Assembly: GCF_901709675.1 (NCBI RefSeq)
Contig: NC_051097.1
Coordinates: forward strand, 4,927,039 to 4,991,038
Reading direction: 5' to 3'
DNA length: 64,000 nt
Source: Syngnathus acus
Taxonomy: Eukaryota > Chordata > Actinopteri > Syngnathiformes > Syngnathidae
The notes beneath the pieces are model-generated. The model made no database searches. It was not told the origin of the DNA and worked only from the letters and a program-made list of their open reading frames with translations. The number at the start of each line of letters is the position of its first letter. The stretch's first letter is position 1. Both the position numbers and the translations under genes were made by a program. Below, one piece after another: positions 45,901-57,882 of this stretch.

Positions 45901-48900
45901 TTTATTAGCATAAATTACAGAACGAAGAAAAACAAAACCACCCGGCATTTGAGAAACTGTAATTAGATAATTGCTTGATTGTATCATCTGAGTAGTTTTT
46001 TGCTATTTTTCTTCTGTTGTGCTCACTGCGTACCAAGAAATCCCACAAAGACAATTCTGAGAATGCTTGTACCTTCAGCTCGGCTATCGTCAACCATCGG
46101 GCAGGACGTCCGTACAGAGACGTAGCTGGAGTCAGAGCTACTACCCCGGCTGTCCACTGCATAGAGGGTGAACCTGGAAACAACAAATATATGTTATTGT
46201 AAAACGACACTGTACTACAATCGCTGCTAAGACTAAACGTCTGTGGGATATTTTAAGAGTTTTATATGATGTACCGTATTTTCCGCACTATAAGGCGCAC
46301 CTAAAAACCTCCAATTTTCTCAAATGTCGACAGTGCGCCTTATAATCAGGTGCGCCTTATATGTGGACCAATATTGAGCCACTACAGCAGGCGTGTCCAA
46401 AGTCCGGCCCGCGGGCCAAATGTATATATCTTATATATAATGGGCCATTCATTGGAGGTGCGCCTTATAATCCGGTGCACCTTATAGTGCGGAAAGTACG
46501 GTAGCTTTATTTAGTTCTAATTTTTACTTATTTTTTTCCTGATCTTTAAGGTTTTTTTTGTTAACTAATCGGAATGTCATAGTATGTCACTAGCCTATGT
46601 AACAGTAAAGCAAAAAAATTTAATAAACATTTGCATAGGCAAAACTTTTTGAACATATGCAGTACATGAATTGATCAATATAATTAAAAATAAAATCAGA
46701 CAATAAGTTGACGTAAAACCTTCAAAGGATAATCTAAAATCTTGTGGCAGTGAAACATTCTGTGACTAGCACGCAAACAAAGGTAACAGTGTACGTCTTA
46801 GCTGAAATGAAGCCTACTGCGGTACAATGAGCAATCCCATGCTCTGATGATGTCACATGAGGGTTGCTTCAAAGTCAAAAAGATGTTTGACCATCCAACA
46901 ATCTAATCGCTTCCAACGTGAAGCTTTTGGGACATATTTTTCACCCAAAATTCAAAATATCATCCAAACTTTCCCATTGTGTCATGATTTCTTTTGGGAG
47001 GATCCAAAGAGTTGAACAATGTTCCAAAGGTCCCTCTGGAAATGTCAAACATTGCTAAGATTTTTGGGAGGGCTCAATGACAGATTTTCGGCCCCTGGTC
47101 GTATGGCACGGCAAACAGTTTGAGATGGTCGGAGATCAGAGGCACAGCGCACCTCACCTTTAAATGGCCTTTTGCAAATGTCAAGGTGTGCCATGGCAAA
47201 TGAAAAAAGGAAGTATGGGAAGAAACGGGCCATGGAGAATTTGCATGCCTTTAGACAGCAATGTTCATTCACTCATGTTTACTAGCATAACCATGGAGAA
47301 TCTTTGTGGTTATTTCCAATCAAAACCACAAAGAATATCAATATATTGTGTTAAGGTTTTTTTTAGTTTTATTAGACTTTCTGTGGGGAAAGAACCACAG
47401 TTAAATAAAAACTCCCTGAAGTTTCCATTTGTTTTGTCGCACCTGTGTCACCTCGTAATATCTTATATCCAAGCGCGGCCATGCCAAACCTCAGTCTGGC
47501 CGCAAAGTCCAACAACCGGTATAAGTGAAAGCACCTGCGCACATCCTCCCATGGAAACTGTTACTGAATGTCTGCTAGTTTATCCCGCGGCTGACTGGGC
47601 AGGGCAACTTATATTTTCAGACCGTCGGGCTAATAGTTGCGGTTCAATATTTGGTAAAAAATGATCTGTGTGCAAAAAGCTGTACATTTGGGGGGTTACT
47701 GAATCTAATGATACATAATAGCAATTGAGGCAGAAACATAAGCTTTGTGCTAATACGATACATATTTTAGAATATGGGATATTCAGTATGTTACTTCATT
47801 TTTTAGAACAGGATGGGGAACAAAAGTACATGTCAAACAAATGTAGACATAACTCAATTGAGCAAAGTTGCTTGTTTTCAGTTGTTGTGCTGTAATAATA
47901 ATAATAAAATACTACTACTAATAATAATAATATTATTAATAATAATAAAAGTAGTAAATATTCCTCAAATGATCATCAAATATCAGCACGCTCAAGATGC
48001 TTGTTTCTGATGGGGGTGTATTTATTTATTTATTTTCAAAAATGTTTTTAGTGCCAATCGGTAAAACTGGTGTCGGGATATTTTTTCACACTTTGCTGGT
48101 GCTACAAAGTGACTTTTAGGGTGGGGGGGTTGTTATGTAAATACAAAAAGACATTACATAAAAGTTTGATTTTGTAAGAAAACTTTAGTCATATTTATTT
48201 CGTGTAACAACATTCATGGGAAAACATCCACAAGCACAGCAGTGAATGTTTTGAAGGAATAAATTAATTTATAAATATGAAATGTTTCAACATTTTTATT
48301 CGATTAGTGTTTCTTTATAGAATTGCCACTATGAAAACAATTCAGACTACCGCAAAAACACAATGAGACAGAAGAACCGAGCCCGAATTCCAAGTATTAA
48401 CCATGCCTCATGCACAAATTCAGAAAACTTAAGAATTGGACTGTTTTTATAGCATTTCTTCCGAAACCCATTTGCGATGTTTTAAATTATGTCTACTGAG
48501 GCACGATCCAAGAGCTGCTTGTTTTGGTTGTAACACGACCTGTTTGGGCATTGCTCACATAGTTTGTCTGATCTTGTGAATGTGGTATTCCCCCAAGAAC
48601 CTCACACAAGTTTGCATGGGCTTTGGTGGCTCCTTTGCCCAGCAAAAACAATGTCAGCTTGTGAGACTGTTTAAGTCATATGGCCACTGTATTACATACA
48701 GATGGATACACAATGACACGAGGAAATTAGAAGAACCGTCTTTTTCCAAACAGACAACACTATCAAAGCCCTGTTTTTTTTTTTTTTTTTTTATCCATGT
48801 CTCATAGTCATTCCACTGCTGATTAGTTTTATTCCCAACTGCACGCAGTGTTTATTTTATTCTATTTTATTTTGCTTGCTGAGTTGACTCATCTTCAGGA

Positions 48901-51900
48901 AGATGGTCAACTAAATGGCTGACCTAGAAATACAAATTCCGTGTAACTTAAATGTATCATGGAGGCTCTATACCCGTCCTAATGGAAGGGGAACTCTAGT
49001 TTACTGGAGATTTCTTTATCCTTAACTAGAGGGGATGGATCGTGGTCTTTATGAGGAGGACCAATAATTATAACAAAATGTAAGATTGTCATGTAAGACT
49101 TGGCATTTACATCCACTACTAAAATTATTAAATAGTTGTCACATACATTGCTGCTGGTCATGTAAACCTACAACATGAAGGCCTATTCTATTATAACAAA
49201 GGGAGACATTTTATCAAGGCAACTCAGCGTCTATGTTTGCCAACATTTCATAGCTGCGTTTTAAAAGTTGGCTTCAGTCTACCCCAACGGCAATTACAAG
49301 GTTGTTATGTGCAGTTATAAAATAGTTTCTGCCAGGACTTTAAAGCCTCTCCGGGGACTTGTCTGTATAGATGTTTTTGTTTGTTGGTTTGAGACAAGAA
49401 TGGGATAACTGCTCATTGTGCAAAGACATTAACATATTATGTGCAAATGGAGGGGAAACATTTTTGAGCTTCATTCACGTATCACTGAAAAGGAACTTTT
49501 TTTTGGCAACGAGTTTGGGTTTCATTCTTAAGACGCATTGAGAGGCGTCACAGGGGGTCGAATAAACAGGGTGTCCGATGATGATAAAGATCGCCTGGGA
49601 GCACAAAGAAGCCAAATCGTGGTCTGGCCTGCCACGAGAATGTCAAACATCAAGAATGAAAATTGGCAAGACGCATACAAACCTCCGTGGCCACCCACCC
49701 TTACTTGAGTTTTCTTTTTTCTTTCACTTTTTCAGGGTGTATGTTATCAAAGACGTAAACATAATCACAGGCGACTAAAAACAAACCCTAACCTTGACCC
49801 CAAAGGGCAGCCGTTTCCTCACTAACAGCGGACTTGGCCTTTGTCCCCGATTTAACAAGCTCTCCTGCAAACTAGCTGCTCTTTAGTGCCAAATGTGTCC
49901 TTGAAAAAGAGCAAAGTCAGGAACACACATGTTCACGCGCACACACTTTTAAAGAGGCAAGCTTGTCTGGTGTAACACTTTGGTTCCACGCAGGCCCTAC
50001 AGGTACAAGTCATTCAATTTGCCTAACACGCACACACACGAGTATGACCTTAAGATGCCACGACAAACACCTTGGTCCAACAAACCTGTTAGACCACACA
50101 GGTATAATAATAAAATCACACGCAAACACACATTGTCACACGCATCATTTTAATTAACACACTCACACACACTTGCTGTGTCAAACACTTTGGTCCCAAT
50201 AAACCTGCATCGTAATTCAATTAACCTAACACACAGACATACAAACACACAATCTCTGCAAACTGATCAAGACCCCAGACACACAGAAAGTTCTGGCATC
50301 TGGCTGGTTGTGTCCTTGTGCCACAGTTAGGTGAAAGCTCAGCAAGCGACAAGGCAGGCAAATGTCGGATTAGCGTGTAAATGAACTCCATTGCCATTAA
50401 AGTGAGCAGTTTTCTCATAATCTAACGAGACATACAAGATATGTCCGAACGAGAGATGACAGGACAACAAAGCCCAACAGGAGAGGATGCCTGGCACAAA
50501 GTGACAGCGAGCGAGAGAGGATCAATTAGGGCAGTATTTTTGGCATGCGGGTGGACGCCAGGGCAGAAGGGGGACGGACGCCTTTTCCATGACATCAGCA
50601 GTTTGGACGCACATCAGTGGAGCTAGCCCACAAATCAATCCGAGCTGCGTAGAATTGTTTCTCGCCGCCGCAAGAATTTGTGGCAGCTTAGAATATCTGA
50701 GTGCTTGGAAATCCTCAAATCTTGCAGATCAGCAGCAGCGTCGCGGCCCAAAATAACAGTGACAGCATCTTGAAAATCAACAGTTGAAAATGTATTGAGC
50801 AGATAGTTGCAGCCAGTTGGTTTTCTTCAACTGCTTTGGCAAGCCAACGGGGCCTCCGCTCGGAATCTGACTCAATGCTGCAATCCATGGGCAATACCTG
50901 CTAACTTTTCACGTGGCCATCCGCTTATTACATTTTGGATGGGGAAGAAGACACTGGAAAGAAAAGAAAGAGGAGGCATGGAGGAAATGAAAGAGAGTTG
51001 ATGTACTGCCGAGAAGAGAGAGAGAGAGAAAACGAGAGAGCGTGGACAACATATAATACACTCTATCCCCCAAATGCTCATGAGTCATTCTTTGGAAAGG
51101 TTGTATGGGTCATTTAAGAACTAACTATCAACCTTTGCTTTGGGGGGGGCTGGAGAGGTCTTGTGCAACAACTGGCACGGAATATCTAATGCGGTCTCCT
51201 CAATTACAGTATATGCTGTTAAATCATTTTTTTATTTTTTTATTTATTTATTACATTATACATGTCCTACCAATCAAAAGCAGGGAAAATAAGAATTTTT
51301 TTGAATAATAATCTCCTCCAGGGGTACATCAATAGGGTGAGGAAGCAAAAAGGACAGGAGGCGGTTCACACAGGCCAACAATAAGATGGATGGGGTGGTA
51401 AATGAATTCCAACAAATGGACTGTCTGGTCTGGAGACTCACTTTTGTCGACAATTAGAAGCAGCTGAGGAGTAATCAGGAAGATGTTGGGCAGTTTGCAG
51501 GAGATGAGGACATTGTCCAACAATGCACACAGTCAAAAACAAATGGGAGGTACAAACCCATCAATCAATGACACATTTTTTGGGGTATGAATGATTCATG
51601 ATTCAAGAGGCCATCTTAGTTGCGAAAATAATGAACAGCGGAGCAAATAATGAGTTCTTCGAACTGCAGCCTTGTGTTCATCGTCATTGTTAACAGAGAA
51701 GGATTAGACCTCCATATATATTGGAATTGACTAAATTTAGAAAATGTATTCAGAAACTGTGGTTTGAAAATAATTTTGCTGTTGGTAATTACTTTCAGTG
51801 TCCCAAACTGAGTGACTGCTGAGGTTTAGGTTTCAATCCTCCTGTGTTCAATTGAGTCCCTCCTAAGAATGACCAACATCAGTTAACTTGTAAACTGAAG

Positions 51901-54116
51901 GGTGGAATTATGCACTTAACATCTACTAGCCTCCGAAACATTATCACTATGTTGTACAATTTACTGCATGAGTTTTTAGCAAGCGGCCTTTTCAAACAGG
52001 AGCTTGTCTTATTTGCAATAGAAAGGCTGCTGCCATATAGCAGCCTCAGTAATGATCAAGTCTGATGCCAATTCCACTGAAAGTTTTATCTGGCTACTTG
52101 ATTTAGAGTAGTGTGTTTGGCTGCAAACACATGTGCCCTCAGACGTAATTTCCACGTAAATTCGGCCCTTATCTGTCCAAAACAACGCTGTGAAGAATGC
52201 ATAAACAAAGATAAAGTTTGAAATTAGCCTCTTTTTTTTTTTAAGTTCATGTAAGTAGATTTTTCTTGAGATTTAAATCAAAGCTCATTCCTCAAATATT
52301 CCTATCTACTGATAAAGCCATCATTGTGAAGCAAAAATGTTGTTAGAATTGTGTTGTTATATTAAAAGCTGTGTGACAAATGTATGTGTTTTGACAGATA
52401 TCTGTTTTGGTGGAATAATTGCTATGAAGTTAGGATTTTGTAATTGATTAATTTTCTTAGCAAACTGTATCGCTTTGATGTCATGTTTTGATAATCAATA
52501 GCTGTGTACATACTGCCTAGATGTCATCATTCCTACTGATTTAAATCATGGACCATTTTTTTTTTGTGTTTAAGGGGCAAAGGTGAGCTTCTCAAAATAG
52601 AGCAATCAATTCTTCCAGTGATAGCCACAACATTATGTGAGCTTGTCTATTAGAGGGTAGAAAAGCTAAAGCCTGTTGCTTTGCTTCTCCCTCTGAAAAT
52701 ACATTGGGACAAAGGTGCAAAATACAATGAAAACAGCAAGGGCCCCAAAAGAGACCCCTGTGGAATACCATACGCCAGAGGGCCGAGCGGGACCTAGGCT
52801 AACACAAAAAGTCCTGCCAGCCAGATAGGATCTAAACCACTGTAGAGCACTACCACTAATGTCCTCTTACAATATATTATTAGATTATTATTACTAGATG
52901 TCTCTCACGTTCTATTTCTGCACGATGATTGGATGGTGCGTCTGAGGCGGAGCTGAGGTCACGATTAGGCCAAGATTAGTTTTAAGTCACTAACATGGCT
53001 AATCACATTGCTACCACGTTGCCTCTTTTATCAATTTTAGCTTAAGGAGAAGCCTCAGAGGTGAATTTCTTAGAATCTTGGCAGATTCCGCTATTATTTC
53101 CCAGACACCCCTATCATTGTCACTCCTTGCACATCATTGCAGAATATTGAATATTACCACAAAGCTGATTATGTTTCTTGTTGTGTTATCTAGTGCAGTT
53201 CACAGTATGATGCTCAAGCACGGTTGTTGTTTTTGGGAGTTTACTGTATAGCTTGCCTGCCCAAGTAGGGATCTGATGAAATACTGCCCAGACAGCAATA
53301 AGAAATGGTTCAACCCATCTATTTATTACTACCTCGGAGAGTCAAGATGTTTTGGCCTCAGATGTTTTGCTTCGGTAAACTTGAAACCTGCCAAAAAAGT
53401 TGCTGAAAATCTTCACTGTCAGTTTTCATTACCAAATATCTGCACGTTTTCCAGCAGCGCTTTTCTATTTTTGTATTATTGCACCAGAGCTCTGTATAAT
53501 GATCCTTTGTCAATTTTTTCAGGAATTAAAACAGGTGCCAGTTCACTTTCAAATCTCCATATTGTTCAGGTTAACCAAGCTTGGAGGAAGATGTTTTTCT
53601 TTGAGCTTTAGAGGCTCTTAACATTTTTGAAACTGGAAGCAAAGGTTGTACAAAAATTCTTGGCTTATGATAGAAGAACATCATAAACACCTTCCAGGTT
53701 TGTCCTAAAATTTGGACTCGTTCAACATTACAATTTGATTGTAGTATAGCCAAGGCCTTCTCAAAATAACCTTGCTACTTTGTCCAATGACATACTACAG
53801 TTATGTACTGGTACATACTTCCAAGGTTTTTTAAAAAACAAAAACAGTGAACAATGTCTGCTCATGAACAAAACCGTCTAGGTGTACATTGAAAATGACC
53901 AAATGTTAAAAATGAAAAAAGAAGACAAAAAAACAGTTTTTCCAGGAAAACTTGATAAACAGCATCCAACTTACTTGTAGAGACTGTCAGGCTCCAGGCA
54001 CTTGAAAACAACGGAATAAAGCAGCGTGTGGGGATGTTCGCCACTCCTTTTACCGGGCACAACACAGGAAGAACCCAAACCCGAGAAGAGATCATCCAAC
54101 AAGCTCAACACTTCAC
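42677..54116 (-). CDS. astn2: astrotactin, C-terminal four exons
   Basis: Four - strand exons join in phase to give 222 residues ending in TGA. The order is the end of a fibronectin III domain ([20 protein letters not shown] followed by YAVDSRG) and then the annexin-like C-terminal domain ([38 protein letters not shown]). Astrotactins are neuronal membrane proteins with a MACPF domain; ASTN2 acts in glial-guided neuronal migration and in trafficking of surface proteins, including ASTN1. The astrotactin call is firm. The choice of ASTN2 over ASTN1 rests mainly on the neighbouring pappa gene, because PAPPA-ASTN2 and PAPPA2-ASTN1 are the two convergent pairs in vertebrates. Upstream exons are outside the window. 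Confidence 0.85.
42921..45396 (-). other. last astn2 intron, 2.5 kb
   Basis: This is a GT-AG intron (GTGAGA to CTGACAG on the - strand). It contains the SINE-like retroposon at 44809-45131 and chance frames such as 44442-44888, part of which is that retroposon. Confidence 0.85.
44809..45131 (-). mobile_element. SINE-like retroposon with target-site duplication
   Basis: Read on the - strand it starts GGCGGCACGGTGATTGACTG, passes through a TTTGCATCTTCTCC block and ends in CAGCTGGGATAGG and a GGATGGATG tail. It is flanked by the direct repeat AATATATCAT (44799-44808 and 45132-45141), which shows retroposition. The GGTTCGGTTCT stretch resembles a tRNA-type B box. Related fragments occur elsewhere in the window. 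It lies in the last astn2 intron. Confidence 0.75.
45397..45580 (-). CDS. astn2: astn2 exon, annexin-like domain
   Basis: The exon is 184 nt, entered in phase 1 after GGTTTTCAAG and left in phase 2 at CCAG/GTGAGA. It encodes [40 protein letters not shown] and [13 protein letters not shown]. This is the most conserved part of astrotactins in the window. Confidence 0.97.
45581..46072 (-). other. astn2 intron, 492 bp
   Basis: This is a short GT-AG intron (GTACAA to TTTTCAAG on the - strand). Nothing else is recognised in it. Confidence 0.88.
46073..46173 (-). CDS. astn2: astn2 exon, end of FNIII domain
   Basis: The exon is 101 nt, entered in phase 2 after GTTTCCAG and left in phase 1 at GAAG/GTACAA. 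It encodes [20 protein letters not shown] and [13 protein letters not shown]. The YAVDSRG turn is a typical fibronectin III signature. The phases agree with both neighbours. Confidence 0.94.
46274..46501. mobile_element. TA-flanked MITE, copy 3 (228 bp), rearranged
   Basis: The ends match the two longer copies (CCGTATTTTCCGCACTATAA and GTGCGGAAAGTACGG, with TA on both sides). The centre is shorter and contains an unrelated piece, CAGGCGTGTCCAAAGTCCGG near 46387, resembling the start of a hAT-type repeat. It lies in the astn2 intron between exons at 46073 and 53975. Confidence 0.8.
47895..47950. repeat. AAT trinucleotide tract
   Basis: Imperfect TAA/TTA and ACT repeats in an astn2 intron. Confidence 0.85.
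53975..54116 (-). CDS. astn2: astn2 exon, FNIII domain
   Basis: The exon is 142 nt, entered in phase 1 after TTCCCTGCCAG and left in phase 2 at ACAA/GTAAGT. It encodes [40 protein letters not shown] and [16 protein letters not shown] is a fibronectin III strand. This is the most upstream astn2 exon I can recognise here. Confidence 0.95.
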
Positions 54117-55939
54117 CTGGCAGGGAAATGGACAGAGTTAGTACAAACAGAGGTTCTACAAGAAAGGTCCGTTGATTTTTTCTTTACCTATACAGAATAT
54201 GAAATACTTGAAAAACATTTCAAACAAATGTGGCATGGTTCTGAATAATTTTAAGGAGTAACTGTGAGTATATCTTAAAAAATATATACATATAAAACTG
54301 TATGGTAATAGTTTGCAACCAAGCTGATGTTTTTTTTTTTTTTAGGCATACAGCAAGGGTGGCAGCTAACAAACCCACAATACTATTTTCCAGAGCTTGT
54401 GGCGATGATGGAAAGGTGGGAGCTATCAAAACAGTTGAAAAGCTCTGAAAAGGTTAGATTTCCAACTATTTCTACACACATGCAAAGGGCAGCTTAGTTT
54501 GAGTTTATAACACAAGCGCCAACTTGTAAACACAGGGCTAATCTGGCTGGCAAGCCACAAAGTAAGAAGAGAAGTTCGAGAAAGGACGGAAAAGAACTCC
54601 ATGAATGAGTGATTTGACCTTTCTGTAGCAATAAACGTGAGTATACAAAAGACTTTCCTAAAATGCATTCCTGTGCTGTTTCTCTTTCGAAGGTTTAACC
54701 TTTTCAAATTTAGACAAATTCAGCATATGATTTGTCTTCATATTTGCTGCACTTTTATTATTTATTATTCTAGATATTCGTACATCAATGATACTAATTG
54801 GACATAGTATATATTTAAAGGGTGAAGAAAGGGTGAAATTTACATTTAAAAAAAACAATAACATAAAACCGATCACATTTCATGTTTGGCATGAATAAGT
54901 CACGGTAGCAAAGTAGCTGTCTTGGTGTGCCGGTGTGCCCTTGGGCAAACATGCAAGATTGAATGGAAAAGAGAAGTGAGGCTCCGTTCAAATCTTGCTA
55001 TCAGTTTCAAAACTGCAGAGTCTCCCTCTAAGTTATAAAGTCCGTTTATATCGAAGAACCAAGGGTTTGTTAATTTTTATTTTATTTTATATGGCTTGTC
55101 TTTTCAATTCTAACTATAATTTACCAACCTGAATTGATGGAAACTCTGCTCAAAACTTTACAGTTATATTAACTGCTGTTTCTGCTGCCTGCTTTATACT
55201 AAATAATCACTCTCACCACCAAAGTAACTTACAGGCCAGCATTTTATGGAATAATAATTATCCCACCCCCGCTTAATTAATCATCGATATAACTGCCAAC
55301 AATCTATTTACTACATTTTAAATGGTTTAGCTTCATCACGCCTCTGTTTCACCTTTCACTGTGAGTAAATATGAAAAGAATGTCAACTGGGTGCCAGTTT
55401 TCAGTGCAAAACAGCACCGTGAAGAAAAACTGAGGAGGAAAGAAAAATGAGAGCGGAGAAAGGGTGAAAAATAAGTTAATGACGCTGCGTGACGGATTAA
55501 TGATGTCAATCAGTGCTGCAATAATTAGAGCAATGCCTGTCTGCATAAGTAAAAGCCACTCAGGATGGGTCAAAGTGAATATAGTATGTCATTACCACAT
55601 ACTCTTGACCCATATAAATCCAATGATAGGCCTACTGACTCATGCTTCTCTTGCGTAAGCTTGTCCATGGCATCTGTTTAATCTGGTTCTAGCAGGATGT
55701 AGCTCAATGATGGTTTGGCTTCACCCCTTCCTCTTATATACATGGTAGATCATATATTCAGGGTGAACAGTATATAACTATAATTAATTATGATTCATAT
55801 GCATCCAAGTACCACTGATAAACTGCACGTTACCTTTGAAACATTTATCCAGGTGTAAAAAAAAAAAAAAACATTTCATGTTTGTCTTGGTATTGAGAGG
55901 ATAACTTAGAAAATTGACCCCAAATTTAAAACTATAACT

Positions 55940-56485
55940 GCTCCATGGAAGTCCAAAACCAAAACATCACACTAAGAGGAATGTGCCTCAATGGTCCAAA
56001 CTCTCAGTTTAGCATTTAGGAAAGCATTCTTCAAAGGTTTCAAACCCAAACTTAGCACTTCAGAAACGGTACCTGAAAGGTCCAAAGGCCAAACTTAATT
56101 TTGCTGAAATTGTCCCCTGGAGATATGAAATTAACTTAACGTTTAAGACACTTTGCTTCAAAAGTCCAAAAACCAAACTTAACATATTCTTACAAGATCT
56201 AAACATTTTGGAAACTGTCTCTCAAAAGTCTGAAAGCTAAATTTGCGGAAACATTCTGATGAAAGTCCAGAACCCAAATTTGGGATTTGGGAAATCATCT
56301 CTTTAAGGTACAAACCCAAAACTTAACATGTGAAAGTTAACATTTGTCCTTCGACCAACCAAAACCCAAATTTAACACTTACACGATAGTCAAAAATCAA
56401 AATGTAAAATTTGTGGAATTGCCCATTGAATGGCTAAAACCCAGCAATGATTTATACCATTTAACCTATGAAATTCAAACACCGA
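55940..56485. repeat. degenerate minisatellite, unit about 42-43 bp
   Basis: A word like GTCCAAAACCCAAACTTAAC recurs at 55951, 55994, 56037, 56080, 56122, 56164, 56206, 56265, 56308, 56353, 56389, 56431 and 56470. Most intervals are 42 or 43 bp. Units are strongly diverged and contain stops in all frames. It lies in an astn2 intron. Confidence 0.75.
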
Positions 56486-57844
56486 CTTGGTGTTTGAACC
56501 AAAGTATGGAATAAAACTATTATTAATTGATGTAACTTAATCCATCGTCTTTTAAAAGCATATATAGTATAAAAGGATAGCATGACCCACTTAGGTGGTG
56601 ACACATGTCAAGGGGTCATAAGTAGATGTCACATGGTACATGTGTCTCTAAGCACGAGAACTTGACAGGGAACAAACAACGAGCTGACAACATCTCAGTG
56701 AAGCGTGAGATGGCTACTATATTATCATCCCTTTAAGCTCTTTATGTTTGTTTAGAATTAAAAGCCCTTACTGACAGAACCAAACCAACGCATTCCATGG
56801 GTCACCAGCTAAAGTATCGGATGTACCATCATAACCACGCTTGAAATGTACTTTTGGCATTCGGTAAATGCCACATTGTGAGAAGCTAACCAAAATGAGG
56901 ATAACATGAGGAGATCATTTTACCTGCCTTAATCCTGCATCCACTAAGTGATGTTATGACGAGAAGATGTCAAATCACTTCCAGTTTATTTATTCCAAAA
57001 CAAAATACAAATGGACCTTCTTGAGGTTTAATGTTGGATAGTAGTTGTATGATTAAAAAATGGGGGCACTTTTTTGGTATCATTCATTTATACTGTATTT
57101 AGATGATGTTATGTCAATGGGTTATAGATTTACTAACATGGGAAAAATAATGTGAAAAGTGTTTCTTATAAACTATATGTGTGGAATGGGGACCAGTTCT
57201 CAAGAGGTAGAAAAACACTATTTTTTGGGATCCCGGAGAATCTTCTTTTTAGCACTTAGCCCGAAAAAACCCCAACTCTAATTCCCAGGTGTTACTTGCT
57301 TGTCACACTTAACACATTTGCAACTAATCAGTGGTGTTACTGTAACAATTAATATCGTGTGACAGATGCATTACAGTCAATGAAAAGTCATATTGTGTAG
57401 TGAGGTGGGATTTAGATTGAAACAACGGTGAAAATCAAAATACCTTTTTGTCATTTCACACATATGCACAAGTTCTGGGAAAGTATAAACATTATATTTT
57501 ATAATTAGGTATATATTAAAAATGCCAGTCTGTCATCATCTGACTCATCTACTGCCCACTATTTGGTAGTTTAAATGGCTCAAATACCGATCGAAAGTTA
57601 TTCGATAGTCAGATTGGAAAATTGTTTGGTAGGGACACTAATGAAACCCAACCAATGCTCAATAAGCCCAAACTCAGCACACAGCTGGCAAAAATTACAG
57701 CCCCTAAAATTCTATTACTGTAAAAGCCATTTTGCGTGTTCTCCGGCTTACATGGCGATTACAAAAAGCTGATGCCAAGGGATCTTTTTTGGAGGCGGAG
57801 AGGGAACAAGTTATAGCAAATCACAGGGAGGTGCAGAGGGACTA

Positions 57845-57845
57845 T

Positions 57846-57876
<31 letters not shown>

Positions 57877-57882
57877 GGGGGG
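57845..57882. repeat. TG microsatellite joined to a run of 23 G
   Basis: Eight TG units lead directly into G at 57860-57882. It lies in an astn2 intron. Confidence 0.92.

Larger units (their letters stand above)
46174..53974 (-). other. astn2 intron, 7.8 kb
   Basis: This intron contains the rearranged MITE at 46274-46501 and the AAT tract at 47895-47950. Near 52700-52860 is a decayed repeat-like block (GGGCCCCAAAAGAGACCCCT), and near 50990-51045 a GA-rich tract. No splice-bounded coding segment is supported. Confidence 0.78.

Noticed and set aside
47164-47664. 166-residue + strand open frame opposite astn2
   Set aside because: It resembles no known family and lies within an intron on the opposite strand, with no exon signals.
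52690-52860. Possible coding exon or LINE fragment with GACCCCTGTGGAATACC
   Set aside because: It looks like a decayed interspersed repeat, but I could not place its ends or frame, so it is mentioned only in the intron description.
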